Below, piece by piece: positions 1 to 9,285 of a stretch of DNA of 64,000 nt. Positions within the stretch are counted from its first letter, which is position 1; the number at the start of each line of letters is the position of its first letter. Below the pieces are notes generated by a model. The model saw nothing but the letters and a program-made list of their open reading frames with translations. It did not search any database and was not told the DNA's origin. The stretch is from Lepidodermella squamata (Eukaryota > Gastrotricha): the NCBI GenBank assembly GCA_047495785.1, contig JBLDXI010000032.1, positions 4,154,001 to 4,218,000 on the forward strand, written 5' to 3'. The translations under genes were made by a program, and so were the position numbers.

Positions 1-444
1 GACGGTGCAAGGCCGACGCCCGTCGCTGCCCCGCCGCCTGTCAAGAACGTATGGCTAGAGCTTCAGCAAGTGAAGACGAACAAGCTGGCATCAGCTGCCA
101 GCACGCAAGCTCCCTCAGGACAGGAGTCTCTGGTTCAGATTGATGACGCTAAAATCGAACAGATCACCAACGCAGTGCTAAAGAAGTTGAAAACTCAGGT
201 TGACTCCGTGATCGCCGAAGTGCTTACCAGGCAGGCTCAGCGTATTGAAGCGCTAGAAACCAAAATGACGGAACTCATAGCTCTGCTTAAGGGCAACAAA
301 TCATTTGTCCATGTGAGCATCAACGACGGCGACCTAGTCACCGAAACGGCCCGGGACGTCCCCATGCAGCATGCCAAGGACGACTCCAAGAGCAGCTCGA
401 AGCCAAACGCCAAAGGTAGATCGTCAAATTTAAACAATGTTTAG
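1..444 (+). CDS. LINE ORF1, C-terminal part (5' partial)
   Basis: The frame is open from the first base of the window to a TAG at 442-444, giving about 147 codons of the C-terminal part of ORF1. The visible stretch is Pro/Ala-rich at first, then contains a Lys/Glu/Leu heptad-like segment that could form a coiled coil, typical of LINE ORF1 trimerisation regions, and ends in a Ser/Lys-rich hydrophilic tail. No CCHC knuckle is visible in this part; it may lie upstream. In LINEs ORF1p binds the element RNA. The stop overlaps the ORF2 start (ATGTTTAG), which suggests coupled or reinitiated translation of ORF2. Confidence 0.75.
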   Translation, partial: DGARPTPVAAPPPVKNVWLELQQVKTNKLASAASTQAPSGQESLVQIDDAKIEQITNAVLKKLKTQVDSVIAEVLTRQAQRIEALETKMTELIALLKGNKSFVHVSINDGDLVTETARDVPMQHAKDDSKSSSKPNAKGRSSNLNNV

Positions 445-3346
445 GATAGGACAGTGGAACAAAGGCCACGGTTCCAAAATCATAGATAGACTAGTTGAAC
501 TATTATTTCTTATCCAATCGCTCTTTCTAGACATTGTCCTAATCAATGAAACGTGGCTCTCATCTAATGATAATTTCGAAATCCCAGGCTTTGTCATTTT
601 TCGTGTAGATAGGGAACAAAAAGCTGGCAACAACGTAGCCTACGGGGGAGTGGCGATTGCGGTCAAAAACTCGATCAGGGTAAGTGAGTTCTATTCACAC
701 AATACCACACATAGCGAATGGCTCGCTCTCAAACTGGTAAACAAACACGGGAAAACGCTAACGGTTGCAACGGGGTATAGCTCCCCCGGCTATCCACTTG
801 ACGTTTCGTTTCTTTCCTTAGCACTAGGTGGCGTAGTCGACTCCGACGAGCCATGCGTGCTAGCTGGCGACCTCAACTGTTGGCACCCACGGCTTTCCAG
901 GCCGGACGATTCGATCAATGCCTCGGGGGCGGTCATGGTCGACTGGCTGGACCGCGAGGGTCACACTCTTATTAGCTCCGGCCAGCCGACGCATTTCTCA
1001 CCTCAGGGACGAGGTCGGCAGTTGGACATTTGGCTCGCCAATCAGGCAGCCTTGTCGATGTTGACCCAACCGCCCATGGTGGCGGACAAGTTTGGTAGCG
1101 ACCACTGTGCGACAGTGTTGAATGTCGATTTCAGCACCACCTCGGAGCCCCCTCGGCCAAACGGTAATGAACCGAGATTGAATTTCTATAAAGCCAATTG
1201 GAAAAAATTCTCCGAAAAATTAAAAGTTTTATTATCAATTCTCGCTCTTCCTTTAAAGCCCATGCCCGGCGATCCGGTAAGTAAGATAGATTTATACCTA
1301 AACGCGATAATTGAAGCCATCAGCATGGCGGCCAAAGAAACGATACCAACTTGCACGGAAAAATCTCTACCTACTTGGCGCTTAACGCCAGAAATAGCTA
1401 CCAAGCTGGAACAGCGTAATAAAATGCAAAGGCTATATGATCGCACTCGCGACCCACAAGTCAAGACCGAATGCAATAGGTTAAACAAACAGATTAAACA
1501 CTTAATTATAGCTCAAAAAATCAAGCAATGTGAACTCTTCCTCATAAGACTGGTAAAACTTTTTGAGGAAAATAAGCCCAGACCAGCGTGGCAAGCTGTG
1601 AACTCCAAACTCTCATCGCGGCGTCGCCATCGCAAGATCGCTGTGCTGAGAAACGCTCTAGGACTAAATGTCATCGACGACGGCGAAAAGTGCGAGTTAC
1701 TTGCCGAAACTTTCTCCGAAGTTCTGAAAGGCCCACCAGCTACGTCGACCAAGCCAGAAGATGTCAAATTCTGGAATGAAACAGATGCTGCAATGGCCAG
1801 TGATGAAACGATGAAACCTTTTCCGACAGTGCCCCGAAATCAGTCTATAAAAGTCCCAAAATGGGCGGTAAAGCAAATGCTCAGGCAGCTGAAATGGAAG
1901 GCCCCTGGTCATGACAATGTCTCAAATATCTTGCTCAAGAAAGGCGGCTCAGCTCTGGTAGGCCATCTAAGGTATCTCTACAAAGTGAGTTTGAACTCCG
2001 GGTATGTACCCCGTGCTTGGAAAATCGCGATTATAGTGCCCATACTCAAAGAGGGGAAGGATTCACGTTTGCCAGACTCTTACCGACCGGTGTCCCTTCT
2101 GCCATCACTCGGCAAAGGGCTCGAAGTAATCGTAGCGAAATTTCTCTATCGTTTTCTCGAAATAAACAAATTGCTTCCATCCCACCAGTATGGTTTCAGG
2201 TCTCTTAGGTCAACCATCGACCCTGTGTTCCGGTTCATCAGCGACATCGGTCTAGCCATATCAAAACGACAAAAGCTGGTCGCTATTCTCTTGGATTTCA
2301 AGGCTGCATTTGATGTTATATGGCATAACGGCTTGCGGCTAAAACTAAAACAATCAGGTTTGCCGATTCCATTGGTAAGATGGATTTCGGACTTCTTAAG
2401 AGAACGCTCGTTTCAAGTAAGGGTTGGCAGCAGTCTAAGTGCAAGCAGAGATATTTTTTGCGGCGTACCGCAGGGGTCGCCTTTATCACCTCTACTTTTT
2501 ATCTTTTATGCCATGGACATTCAGCCAAAAGGTTCCTCGCCGCAAGACGCCACCAGATCTGTCGCAAAAGGCACATTTGCTGACGACTCCCTAATCTGGA
2601 CCTTCGGCTACTCGATTGCAGCCAGCGTCGCGAGGCTAAGAAAGCGCCTACGCTCAATCGAAGTGTGGTGCAACAAATGGCGGCTTCGCTTAAGCCCGGG
2701 GAAGTGTGAAGTGATCGTCTTCGGTAGATATGGCAACTCGCCTCCTGAAGTACGCTTTGAGCTATATGGCCAGCCCCTGCCTCAGGTCAACCGCGCACGC
2801 TACCTCGGGATTTACCTCACACCCCAGCTAAGTTGGAATTACCATCTTGAAATAATTGCCTCAAAACTGAAGCCTCGCCTTGGCGCCCTCTACGCCTTGG
2901 CCAAGCGGCATGTTTTGCCTAAAAACCTTTGTGTGCTCTTTTATAAAACAGTCCTGGAGTCCTTGGTTGCCTATGGAGCCCCTGCCCTTCGTTGCCTTGC
3001 GCCCTCCTCGGTTGGAAAACTGTTGGAAATCCAAGCCCACTGCCTTCGAGCCTTGTTTGATCTGCCCTTCGAAACGGAAGTAATAGACGTCATCGCTTAC
3101 GCCGGAGTCGACTCCATTGAGGATGTCTTCCTTGGTGCCTTCAAACGCTATGGCGAACGCTGCTTAGCAGCAGGTCTAGATACGGCGGACTACATCAACT
3201 ACGTCTGCGGTATCCGCCCAACGTCAGAAGACGCTCGCAAAGTACTTGCCGATAAGTGCCCAGCTTGGCATTTACGTGAAGTTTCAAAACCTAGCCAGCT
3301 GAGCCTCTCACACGACCCACGGGACTGGCTACAAGTCGTTTTATAA
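437..3346 (+). CDS. LINE ORF2: endonuclease-reverse transcriptase, intact
   Basis: 969 residues with no internal stop. Residues about 1-235 form an APE-like endonuclease: QWNKGH near the start, NETWL with the catalytic Glu, AGDLNCWH, and GSDHCAT with the Asp-His pair. Residues about 480-760 form the reverse transcriptase: YRPVSLLPSLGK, LLDFKAAFD, GVPQGSPLSP and the active-site FADD. The remaining 200 residues are the usual thumb/connection region, without an RNase H signature. The enzyme nicks target DNA and copies the element RNA at the nick. Start chosen at ATG 437, which overlaps the ORF1 stop; there is no competing upstream start in frame. All catalytic residues that I can place are present, so it is probably recently active. 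Confidence 0.93.
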   Translation: MFRIGQWNKGHGSKIIDRLVELLFLIQSLFLDIVLINETWLSSNDNFEIPGFVIFRVDREQKAGNNVAYGGVAIAVKNSIRVSEFYSHNTTHSEWLALKLVNKHGKTLTVATGYSSPGYPLDVSFLSLALGGVVDSDEPCVLAGDLNCWHPRLSRPDDSINASGAVMVDWLDREGHTLISSGQPTHFSPQGRGRQLDIWLANQAALSMLTQPPMVADKFGSDHCATVLNVDFSTTSEPPRPNGNEPRLNFYKANWKKFSEKLKVLLSILALPLKPMPGDPVSKIDLYLNAIIEAISMAAKETIPTCTEKSLPTWRLTPEIATKLEQRNKMQRLYDRTRDPQVKTECNRLNKQIKHLIIAQKIKQCELFLIRLVKLFEENKPRPAWQAVNSKLSSRRRHRKIAVLRNALGLNVIDDGEKCELLAETFSEVLKGPPATSTKPEDVKFWNETDAAMASDETMKPFPTVPRNQSIKVPKWAVKQMLRQLKWKAPGHDNVSNILLKKGGSALVGHLRYLYKVSLNSGYVPRAWKIAIIVPILKEGKDSRLPDSYRPVSLLPSLGKGLEVIVAKFLYRFLEINKLLPSHQYGFRSLRSTIDPVFRFISDIGLAISKRQKLVAILLDFKAAFDVIWHNGLRLKLKQSGLPIPLVRWISDFLRERSFQVRVGSSLSASRDIFCGVPQGSPLSPLLFIFYAMDIQPKGSSPQDATRSVAKGTFADDSLIWTFGYSIAASVARLRKRLRSIEVWCNKWRLRLSPGKCEVIVFGRYGNSPPEVRFELYGQPLPQVNRARYLGIYLTPQLSWNYHLEIIASKLKPRLGALYALAKRHVLPKNLCVLFYKTVLESLVAYGAPALRCLAPSSVGKLLEIQAHCLRALFDLPFETEVIDVIAYAGVDSIEDVFLGAFKRYGERCLAAGLDTADYINYVCGIRPTSEDARKVLADKCPAWHLREVSKPSQLSLSHDPRDWLQVVL

Positions 3347-3960
3347 CCAGCACTCTTTTTAGAGAAACGGCATATTATCTTTTCTACCGTTCATTTTATA
3401 TCGCCTTTTTACATTGTTGATTGCATCATAAATTTCTAAGTCTATGAGGCTATGTAATCGCGCCGAGAGCGCCGTAACAGGCGGTGGTAGTAAAATAAAA
3501 TCAGAAATATGCCAAACTTTGAAAATACTTCAGAATAGCGAAAATTCTCAAATACTAAATGGTATCCCAGTCTCAGGCAGCCATGTCTATAGGCAACAGG
3601 CGACATGCTTTGGCTGAAGCTTCTCAGAAGTAAATTACCCTTATCCAAACCATTCCGCTATTTATTTATATGTTAGACCGGTTTTGCCGAAATCGAACAT
3701 TTCTGGCTGGCGCTATCTTAGTGTCCGATTGACACAATTTTCACTTTGTTCTAAAGACAGCTCTAAATCGATGTTTATGTAAAGAAAAATGGACACAGGT
3801 GTGTTTACATTTCGCCTGAAGATACATACACTTTAATGTGTCCAGCGGGTCCGCATAGCGACTCTAACAAAATCTGAGACCTTAAATATTCGAGCTCATT
3901 GTTTTTGAGGCGTGTTGTACCTATTTCGCGTCTAATTTCAAGATTCTTCGAGATTTAATC
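3347..3960. other. Non-coding stretch after LINE
   Basis: Probably contains the LINE 3' UTR in its first part and the 5' flank of the ZSWIM-like gene in its last part. I see no convincing gene, tRNA or inverted repeat. A 68-codon minus-strand reading at 3442-3648 has no recognisable content. Confidence 0.5.
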
Positions 3961-4925
3961 ATGAAAGTCGGTGATATTTTCGCATCTAACGACGATTTGA
4001 GAGCCGCTGTAGATAGCTATCGCCAGAATACTAAACAGCCGCTCATAGCAGTAAAAAATGGCCCATCAGCGTTTCACTTTAAATGCTGCCATGGAGTGAA
4101 GCGATTGCCACCAAAAACAAGGCTTAAACAGGCCGAGAAAATCGCTTATCAAAACGTCTTGGCCGAACTGACCGGATGCGAAGCTGTTATCGAAGCTCGT
4201 TCCTTCAACACAGCCGGCCCAGGAAATCCACACGGCTCTTTTGCTATTCGAATCGAGGTGCTCATCGATTCACACAATCACAGCATCGGATCTTCTGAGT
4301 TCAAACGCTACAATTTGGCGCATCTCGAAGAGCAATGGCTAGCAGATGAAATGGACGCTGAGGAGCGAGCGATGATCAGAAAATCGCTCGATCCGAAGAA
4401 TCTGCCCGTACCAATCAAATTTCTTGTTTATAGACATCCAGTTTTTGGAACTGACTTCGAAGCAGCTAGGTTGTGCTTGAAAGAGTAATTTTCCATCCAT
4501 TTTTGATATATTGGGTTCGTAATCCTGTATCTATTTTTAGACTAGCGATGAAAATGTTTCATCATTCCATTTTGCGTATGGAGGCTGCTCACCTGGAACT
4601 GTTACCGAAAAACAAAGGAGTGCGTCATTTCCCGATCGCGAATCGTTGCGCGGCAGAGAAGCCGGTCGATTACGCAACGACGCCGACTTCGTGTTCCTGT
4701 GCGTTTTTCACCAAGTCTGACCATGTCCCATGCTGTCATATTTTGTTCATGCGAAACAAGCGCGGCATGCACTTGTACGAGCGATGCTTGTTCAGCGAGC
4801 GTTTCCTCTCCACCTTCTGCTTCGACGCGGAAGAACAGGCTACTCGTATCTACAAAGAAGCCGAAAATCCGGCGAAACGACAGCGTAAAGCAGCTGTGGA
4901 TAATGGGAAAGAGAACGAGGCTTGA
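3961..4925 (+). CDS. ZSWIM3-like protein: FAR1/FLYWCH-type N-terminus plus SWIM zinc finger
   Basis: Two exons, 3961-4484 and 4541-4925 (intron 56 bp, GTAATT..TTTTAG), 302 residues. The N-terminal part has a C..C..HNH pattern (CCHGVKR, GCEAV, DSHNHS) like the WRKY-GCM1/FAR1-type zinc finger of Mutator-like (MULE) transposases. The second exon carries a SWIM finger, CSC then PCCH (CxCxnCxH). Family knowledge: ZSWIM3/ZSWIM1 and FAR1 proteins are domesticated MULE derivatives that bind DNA or proteins. Here the DDE transposase core that would lie between the two fingers is missing, so this is a short, transposase-less version. The tail is Lys/Arg-rich (PAKRQRKAA), a likely nuclear signal. It could also be a decayed transposon fragment, but the clean splice and intact frame argue for a gene. 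Confidence 0.7.
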
Positions 4926-5173
4926 ACAGTCTTTTGTTAGCCACTTTTCACTTTTTTCATGATTTTCTAAGATACATCTCTGTGCTACATCTACGAAGTC
5001 TTCCGCTTATTCGAAGTTAAAGTCTTGAATAGCGGCAAAGTAATAGTGATGGTTCATAATGAGAAAGTGAGCGCGAATCATTGCGCAATCAATTCACAAC
5101 CGATCCAATGCACGCGCATATTACCTGTCCTCTTATTATGAACATCGTTAGTTGCGAATATTCTAATAAATAA

Positions 5174-6309
5174 ATGGAGACTACCGTCGTTTTGAATCGG
5201 CTTATTTTTTATTCATCTCATCCTGACAAGCAGTTTTCAAGCCGATTATTTGCAATATTAACCTGCTTTTGCTGGCAAATCTTGCTTTTTGGGGCTTTTG
5301 GAGTTTGGGCTTACATTTCGGCCGCTTATTCGCCGATGCTAAACTGGAAAATGACGGGCCCGCATTTCAACGTATTCGCTCAAATTAAACACGACGTAGA
5401 CTGGATTCGTCAAAGTGATCTCGCCATTAATTCTCACCTTCTTAATTTTGTGAGGTAATAAATGTTGTCAAAAAATATCATTTCTACTATTTGACGTTAT
5501 TTAGATTTCGAAGCTCACCGCCGCGCTGCGCTAATGTAACATCCCGGCGAGTGGCCATCAACTACGCCGGGGCTGGTTGTTGCCGTTGGGCTCAACAACT
5601 CAACTGCGCTGAGGCCGTGAAGATGGGCGGTTTTGATGCTTGCCTCGCGTTTAACGATGCTCACCTCGACGAGACATTCAAGCGGAGAAATGGAAAAATT
5701 CTGAGCGTTCGACAAGGCGCTGGTCTATGGTTGTGGAAACCGTACATAATTTTCAAAACCCTTCTCGCTCTTGACGAAGGCGATTACTTGTTCTACAGCG
5801 ACTCGGGGAGTGCGATTGTTTCGAACTTTGATTTATCGCACATTTGCCTACAGGCTGAGATGAAGCAAGATGTCGTTGTTTTCACGATGAATCATAACGA
5901 AAGCCGATGGACGCGGCGCGAGGTTTTCGTTACGCTTGATTGCATGTCGGAATCATGCCGATTTTCACGGCAACGGATGGCCGGATTTGTACTTCTCCGC
6001 CGGTCTGAAGCATCTCTGCGCTTCGTCGCCGAGTGGCTGACCTACGCTCAGGACTGGCGTTTAATCTCGGATTCGCCGATACAAGGCCGCAGTCAGCTGG
6101 CACGACTCGCCGCACCTTTACCAGCTATTCACGAGCTGAATCGGCATGATCAAAGCGTTGTGAGTGTTCTGAGCAAAAAATGGAACATCACAGCGTGGCC
6201 GGATCCAACTCAGTACCATGAGGGCAGTGATTTATTAGAAATTGAGCCTTTTAAAAGCAGACTGACAAGAAAATCTCACTATATTTATCTCACACGCTTT
6301 AAAGGCTGA
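5174..6309 (+). CDS. Type II membrane glycosyltransferase-like protein
   Basis: Exons 5174-5454 and 5505-6309 joined by a 50-bp intron; 361 residues. A membrane anchor (about residues 23-45) follows a short cytoplasmic N-terminus, the usual layout of Golgi glycosyltransferases. The block QGAGLWLWKPYIIFKTL followed by GDYLFYSDSG resembles a conserved core of nucleotide-diphospho-sugar transferase-like proteins (a Trp-Leu-Trp-Lys-Pro segment, then a short acidic motif at a strand end). I recognise the pattern but cannot name the CAZy family. Its donor and acceptor sugars are unknown. An AATAAA signal follows at 6317. Single copy here, unlike the GT92 array downstream; nothing ties the two except membrane topology and broad class. 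Confidence 0.65.
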
Positions 6310-6758
6310 TTTTCTCAATAAAAGTGGGATTGTCGTGTTCTATTTTTTCAGCCTTAATAGCCTAGGTTAAATCCCTAAATCCTGTTCTAGAAACCCGTTT
6401 CGCCTGGTTTGATTGGACGAAGTCGGACGATTTGATTTTTTGATCTTCTCGCATTAATTGGGTGGCAACGTGCGATGTCTGATGCGCGATGACATGTGAC
6501 TGCGAAAACAACAGACTTCATTTCCCAGGGATGCTAGCCTTTATAATTTAAGTTCGCGGATAACGGCGAAGTTGTTTTGACGCCGCGCTAATTACTTCAG
6601 CGCTGTAGAGCTGCCACCTGCGCGATAGGTAAAATGAGAACCCTTATTCCGAAACTAATTAACCGCCTGGCAGCCCATTCATAGTTTGCTAATCCCCTAT
6701 CGTCGGTTTTATCTGAGTTTTCAAATTTTATCCGCATCACTGCTAAAAACGAAGCGCC
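6310..6758. other. Intergenic region, nothing further seen
   Basis: Polyadenylation signal at its start, an AT-rich TATA-like stretch near 6540, and otherwise no gene or repeat that I can support. Confidence 0.5.
6317..6322 (+). terminator. AATAAA polyadenylation signal of the glycosyltransferase-like gene
   Basis: AATAAA lies 8 bp after the TGA stop at 6309; this short spacing is typical of the window. Confidence 0.6.
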
Positions 6759-7306
6759 ATGATTTTCAGCATAATAATATCGCTTTCTATGCTTCTGGCT
6801 GGATCCAGATGCCAACGTGAACAGCCTACTCGTCGTTTATTGAATAGACAAGTCAGCAGTACGCCGCCTTTGAACGTTGATTCCGTTCGTTACCGCTCCT
6901 TTTCGCCAAGCTGGGCTTACATACCGCCGCTAAACGAGCCCCAAAACCCATGCAACGAGACTATAAACACTACGAAAGCTCCTAACAAGGCGAAACCAAG
7001 CAAAGTTCCTCCAGCTACTACAACTCCGGCTCCGCCACCAGGCTCCAAGATCTCCAAATCATGTGCAGATTGGATTAAAGACAACGTCACTGAAATGAAA
7101 AGTCTGTCCAGTTTGGCAACAGGTTTGTTATTTTTTCATGATTCACGCAACGGATTAATGATGATCTTTTTTCCACATCAGATTTGGTTTACGGAAAATC
7201 AAGGAAAATGCGTCTCGAGTTTACAAAATTTTGCGTTGTACCTCGGCAGCGGCAATTGCAGATGAAGCTGAAAAAGCCTCGAAAAACCAACAATTGGCCG
7301 CATTGA
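6759..7306 (+). CDS. Small secreted protein, family P member 1
   Basis: Exons 6759-7122 and 7182-7306 (intron 59 bp, phase 1), 162 residues. It begins with a signal peptide (MIFSIIISLSMLLAGSRC), continues with a Thr/Pro/Lys-rich linker (PPATTTPAPPPG) likely to be O-glycosylated, then a short domain with KSCADWIKDN before the intron and GKSRKMRLEF..FC after it. The same intron position, phase and flanking motifs occur in the gene at 8547-9069, so the two are tandem paralogues. No known domain is recognised; the conserved Cys pair may form one disulphide. AATAAA at 7314 follows directly. Function unknown; a short secreted peptide, cuticle/mucus component or effector are all possible. Confidence 0.72.
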
Positions 7307-7313
7307 TCTCATG

Positions 7314-7319
7314 AATAAA
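7314..7319 (+). terminator. AATAAA polyadenylation signal of family P member 1
   Basis: AATAAA begins 8 bp after the TGA stop at 7304-7306 and supports the chosen second exon. Confidence 0.6.
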
Positions 7320-8445
7320 AAGTTGTATTCAACTGACGGGCGAATGAATAATTGATATGAAGTGACCAACCCATCCCCGCTCTCCGATGAGTCGGCGGAA
7401 ATACACACTCATGCTATAACCCCGTGTTGAAACTTGGGTATTTTTCTAGGATATGAAATGGTTGTTATTTGTTTTCGCCAGAAATTTCCGCATGAAATAA
7501 TATATAGAAGCGCGTTGCGCGATTCAGGTTACCAGGAAACGCGGTGTATGAATCACGCCTGACGTCTATTTCATGCTGAATCATTGGCGAGCGCCTTGGA
7601 GAAGGCTGCATATATAAATCAGCCGCTGGCGATTTTTTTGACCCTTAATGAAATAATATTTTAATATTCGGTCCCTCTTTATCGTCCCGATTCTTCTGGA
7701 TACTGCGCTATCTATCGCGAATCGCGGGGGATGCGCGTCACCTACTTGCCTTTCTTGTCGTTGCTTATAAAATTTTGGCAAACAATGCATGTTTAGTTTC
7801 TGCAAATATTTTATCCTAAGGAATGCGCGCGATTTAAAAATGATAGCAATTAGACATGCAGTTGACATTCTTTCTGACGCAAAGCCAAATAAAAGCGCCT
7901 GTATACTTATAAATGAGTGTGGTTTTCTTTTCATCAAATGCGATTTCAAATCGATATGAAAACACACACCGATTAGGCATCTAATACCCGTCGATTGCAA
8001 AGCGGGAGAAGCCGCGCGGATTTCACCCGCACTTTTTTGTTTTAAAACAACGCGGGCTTCTTTTTTACGCCTGGGTGGATAAGGCCATCAGATTTATTCA
8101 TTTAGGCACCTTTTATTTCATTCAGTTCGTTAGATCAAAGTCCAAATTTAGACTCGCCGACGTTTATTGCGAAAAATATTTTTGTGCGACGCGAAATATG
8201 CCTGGATTTCCGGTCGGGTAAAGTTTGCCTTTTTCTATCATGTTTGCATTCATACCACGCTTACGCCTATATGAGATTATCAAGTTCAGTGCAAAAAAGC
8301 AGGGGGCATCTCGTGGGTATCGAAAAATTAATGAGATACATGATCGAGCAACATGTAGGATGTTTTCTATTATACCTATTTATCGGCTAAATAATTAATC
8401 ACCTCGCGTCGCAAAAATCAACATCAAAGTAGGCGCCATAAAATC

Positions 8446-8453
8446 TATAAATA
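8446..8453 (+). promoter_or_regulatory. TATA box candidate of family P member 2
   Basis: TATAAATA, about 100 bp before the preferred ATG at 8547; a second copy lies at 8462-8469. If the second is used, the ATG at 8469 that overlaps it could not be transcribed, favouring 8547. Confidence 0.4.
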
Positions 8454-8546
8454 ATTTCCGATATAAATATGCGTCAACATCCGCTGGTCATTGCATTATT
8501 GTCACAATTTGACCTTCAATTTATAGAGGCAATTTTTATTAATAAT

Positions 8547-9069
8547 ATGGTCAACTTCAACGCGATTATTGTGATAGCAGCTGCGATGTTCCAGTTCATT
8601 GAAGCGTCGCCTCTTACAGCTTTGTCTGACGATGCTGATCCGAGATTTGTCACATTCAGCAGCCGACGTTTAGCGGCTAAGCAGCACAAGGGCGCAAAAC
8701 GCCAACGAGCGACTACGACACCAGTTCCAGTTATTATTCCGAACCCAGCTAATATGACTAAAATGACCTGTGAGCAATGGATTAATGCTAAACGGCTGCA
8801 AATGAAAATATCGGTTCAAGCCCTAGCTAAGAGTAAGCTTTTCATTTTCATTAAAGCTGACGATCGTTACAATATATTTCTGTTATACAGTAATCGTAAA
8901 CGGACCTTCTCGAAAGCTGGGCATGGAATTTTACGTGTTCTGCGTCAATCGCGAGGCGCTGATTAACTTGACGTCACAAGCGATGCGTGTCGGTGGCAAA
9001 AGCAGCACGAGAAATCCGATGCAATATTTCGGCGGCGTCAATGCTAACAAGCAAAAGTCGCAAAGATAA
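8547..9069 (+). CDS. Small secreted protein, family P member 2
   Basis: Exons 8547-8832 and 8891-9069 (intron 58 bp, phase 1), 154 residues. I chose ATG 8547 because it puts a signal peptide (MVNFNAIIVIAAAMFQFIEA) at the N-terminus; an in-frame ATG at 8469 would add 26 residues. The protein has a basic stretch and Thr/Pro linker, then MTCEQWINAK before the intron and GPSRKLGMEF..FC after it, matching the gene at 6759-7306 in order and in intron phase. The C-terminus is longer than in member 1 and rich in Asn, Gly, Ser and Lys. No known domain. The linked pair arose by tandem duplication; weak overall identity but strict motif and splice conservation implies the short domain is under selection. 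Confidence 0.7.
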
Positions 9070-9265
9070 TATAGACAAAAGTCTTGCATTTAATGTCGTC
9101 CTGCGAAAATCATCGTCGTGCCATCTTTTTCATAAGTTCGCTATAATACTTGTGACTCCTTCTTCAGTATTTTTTTAACGGCAAGTAATGCAAAAAAATT
9201 CAAATGATAAGTAAAAGCGAAAAATTGAAAAATTCCACCTTAACCGTTCAGCATTAATCAAAAAA

Positions 9266-9283
9266 ATGTGTCAGCTGAGTTAA
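9266..9283 (+). promoter_or_regulatory. Five-codon upstream ORF before the kelch gene
   Basis: ATG 9266 to TAA 9281-9283 ends 2 bp before the kelch-gene ATG at 9286, in another frame. If inside the transcript it could dampen translation of the adaptor by forcing reinitiation. Confidence 0.35.
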
Positions 9284-9285
9284 AC

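Larger units (their letters stand above)
1..3346 (+). mobile_element. Non-LTR retrotransposon (LINE, Jockey/CR1-like), 5' end outside window
   Basis: A LINE whose 5' end lies before base 1. It holds the end of an ORF1 (open from base 1 to the stop at 442-444) and a complete ORF2 (437-3346) that overlaps ORF1 by 8 bases in another frame. ORF2 has an apurinic-type endonuclease followed by reverse transcriptase with every key motif intact, so this copy looks young. No RNase H domain is seen. The 3' end is not obvious: there is no clear poly(A) or short tandem repeat after 3346, so the element may continue some hundred bases. The clade (Jockey or CR1 group) is inferred from domain order and motif style only. 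Confidence 0.93.
7307..8546. other. 1.2-kb intergenic region
   Basis: AT-rich. It includes a polyadenylation signal at the left end and TATA-like motifs at 8446-8453 and 8462-8469 before the next gene. A 139-codon minus-strand reading at 7581-8000 lacks an ATG start and any motif, so I do not call it. Confidence 0.5.

Noticed and set aside
7581-8000. 139-codon minus-strand open frame
   Set aside because: No ATG at its start, no signal peptide or domain, AT-rich low-quality composition; looks like chance.
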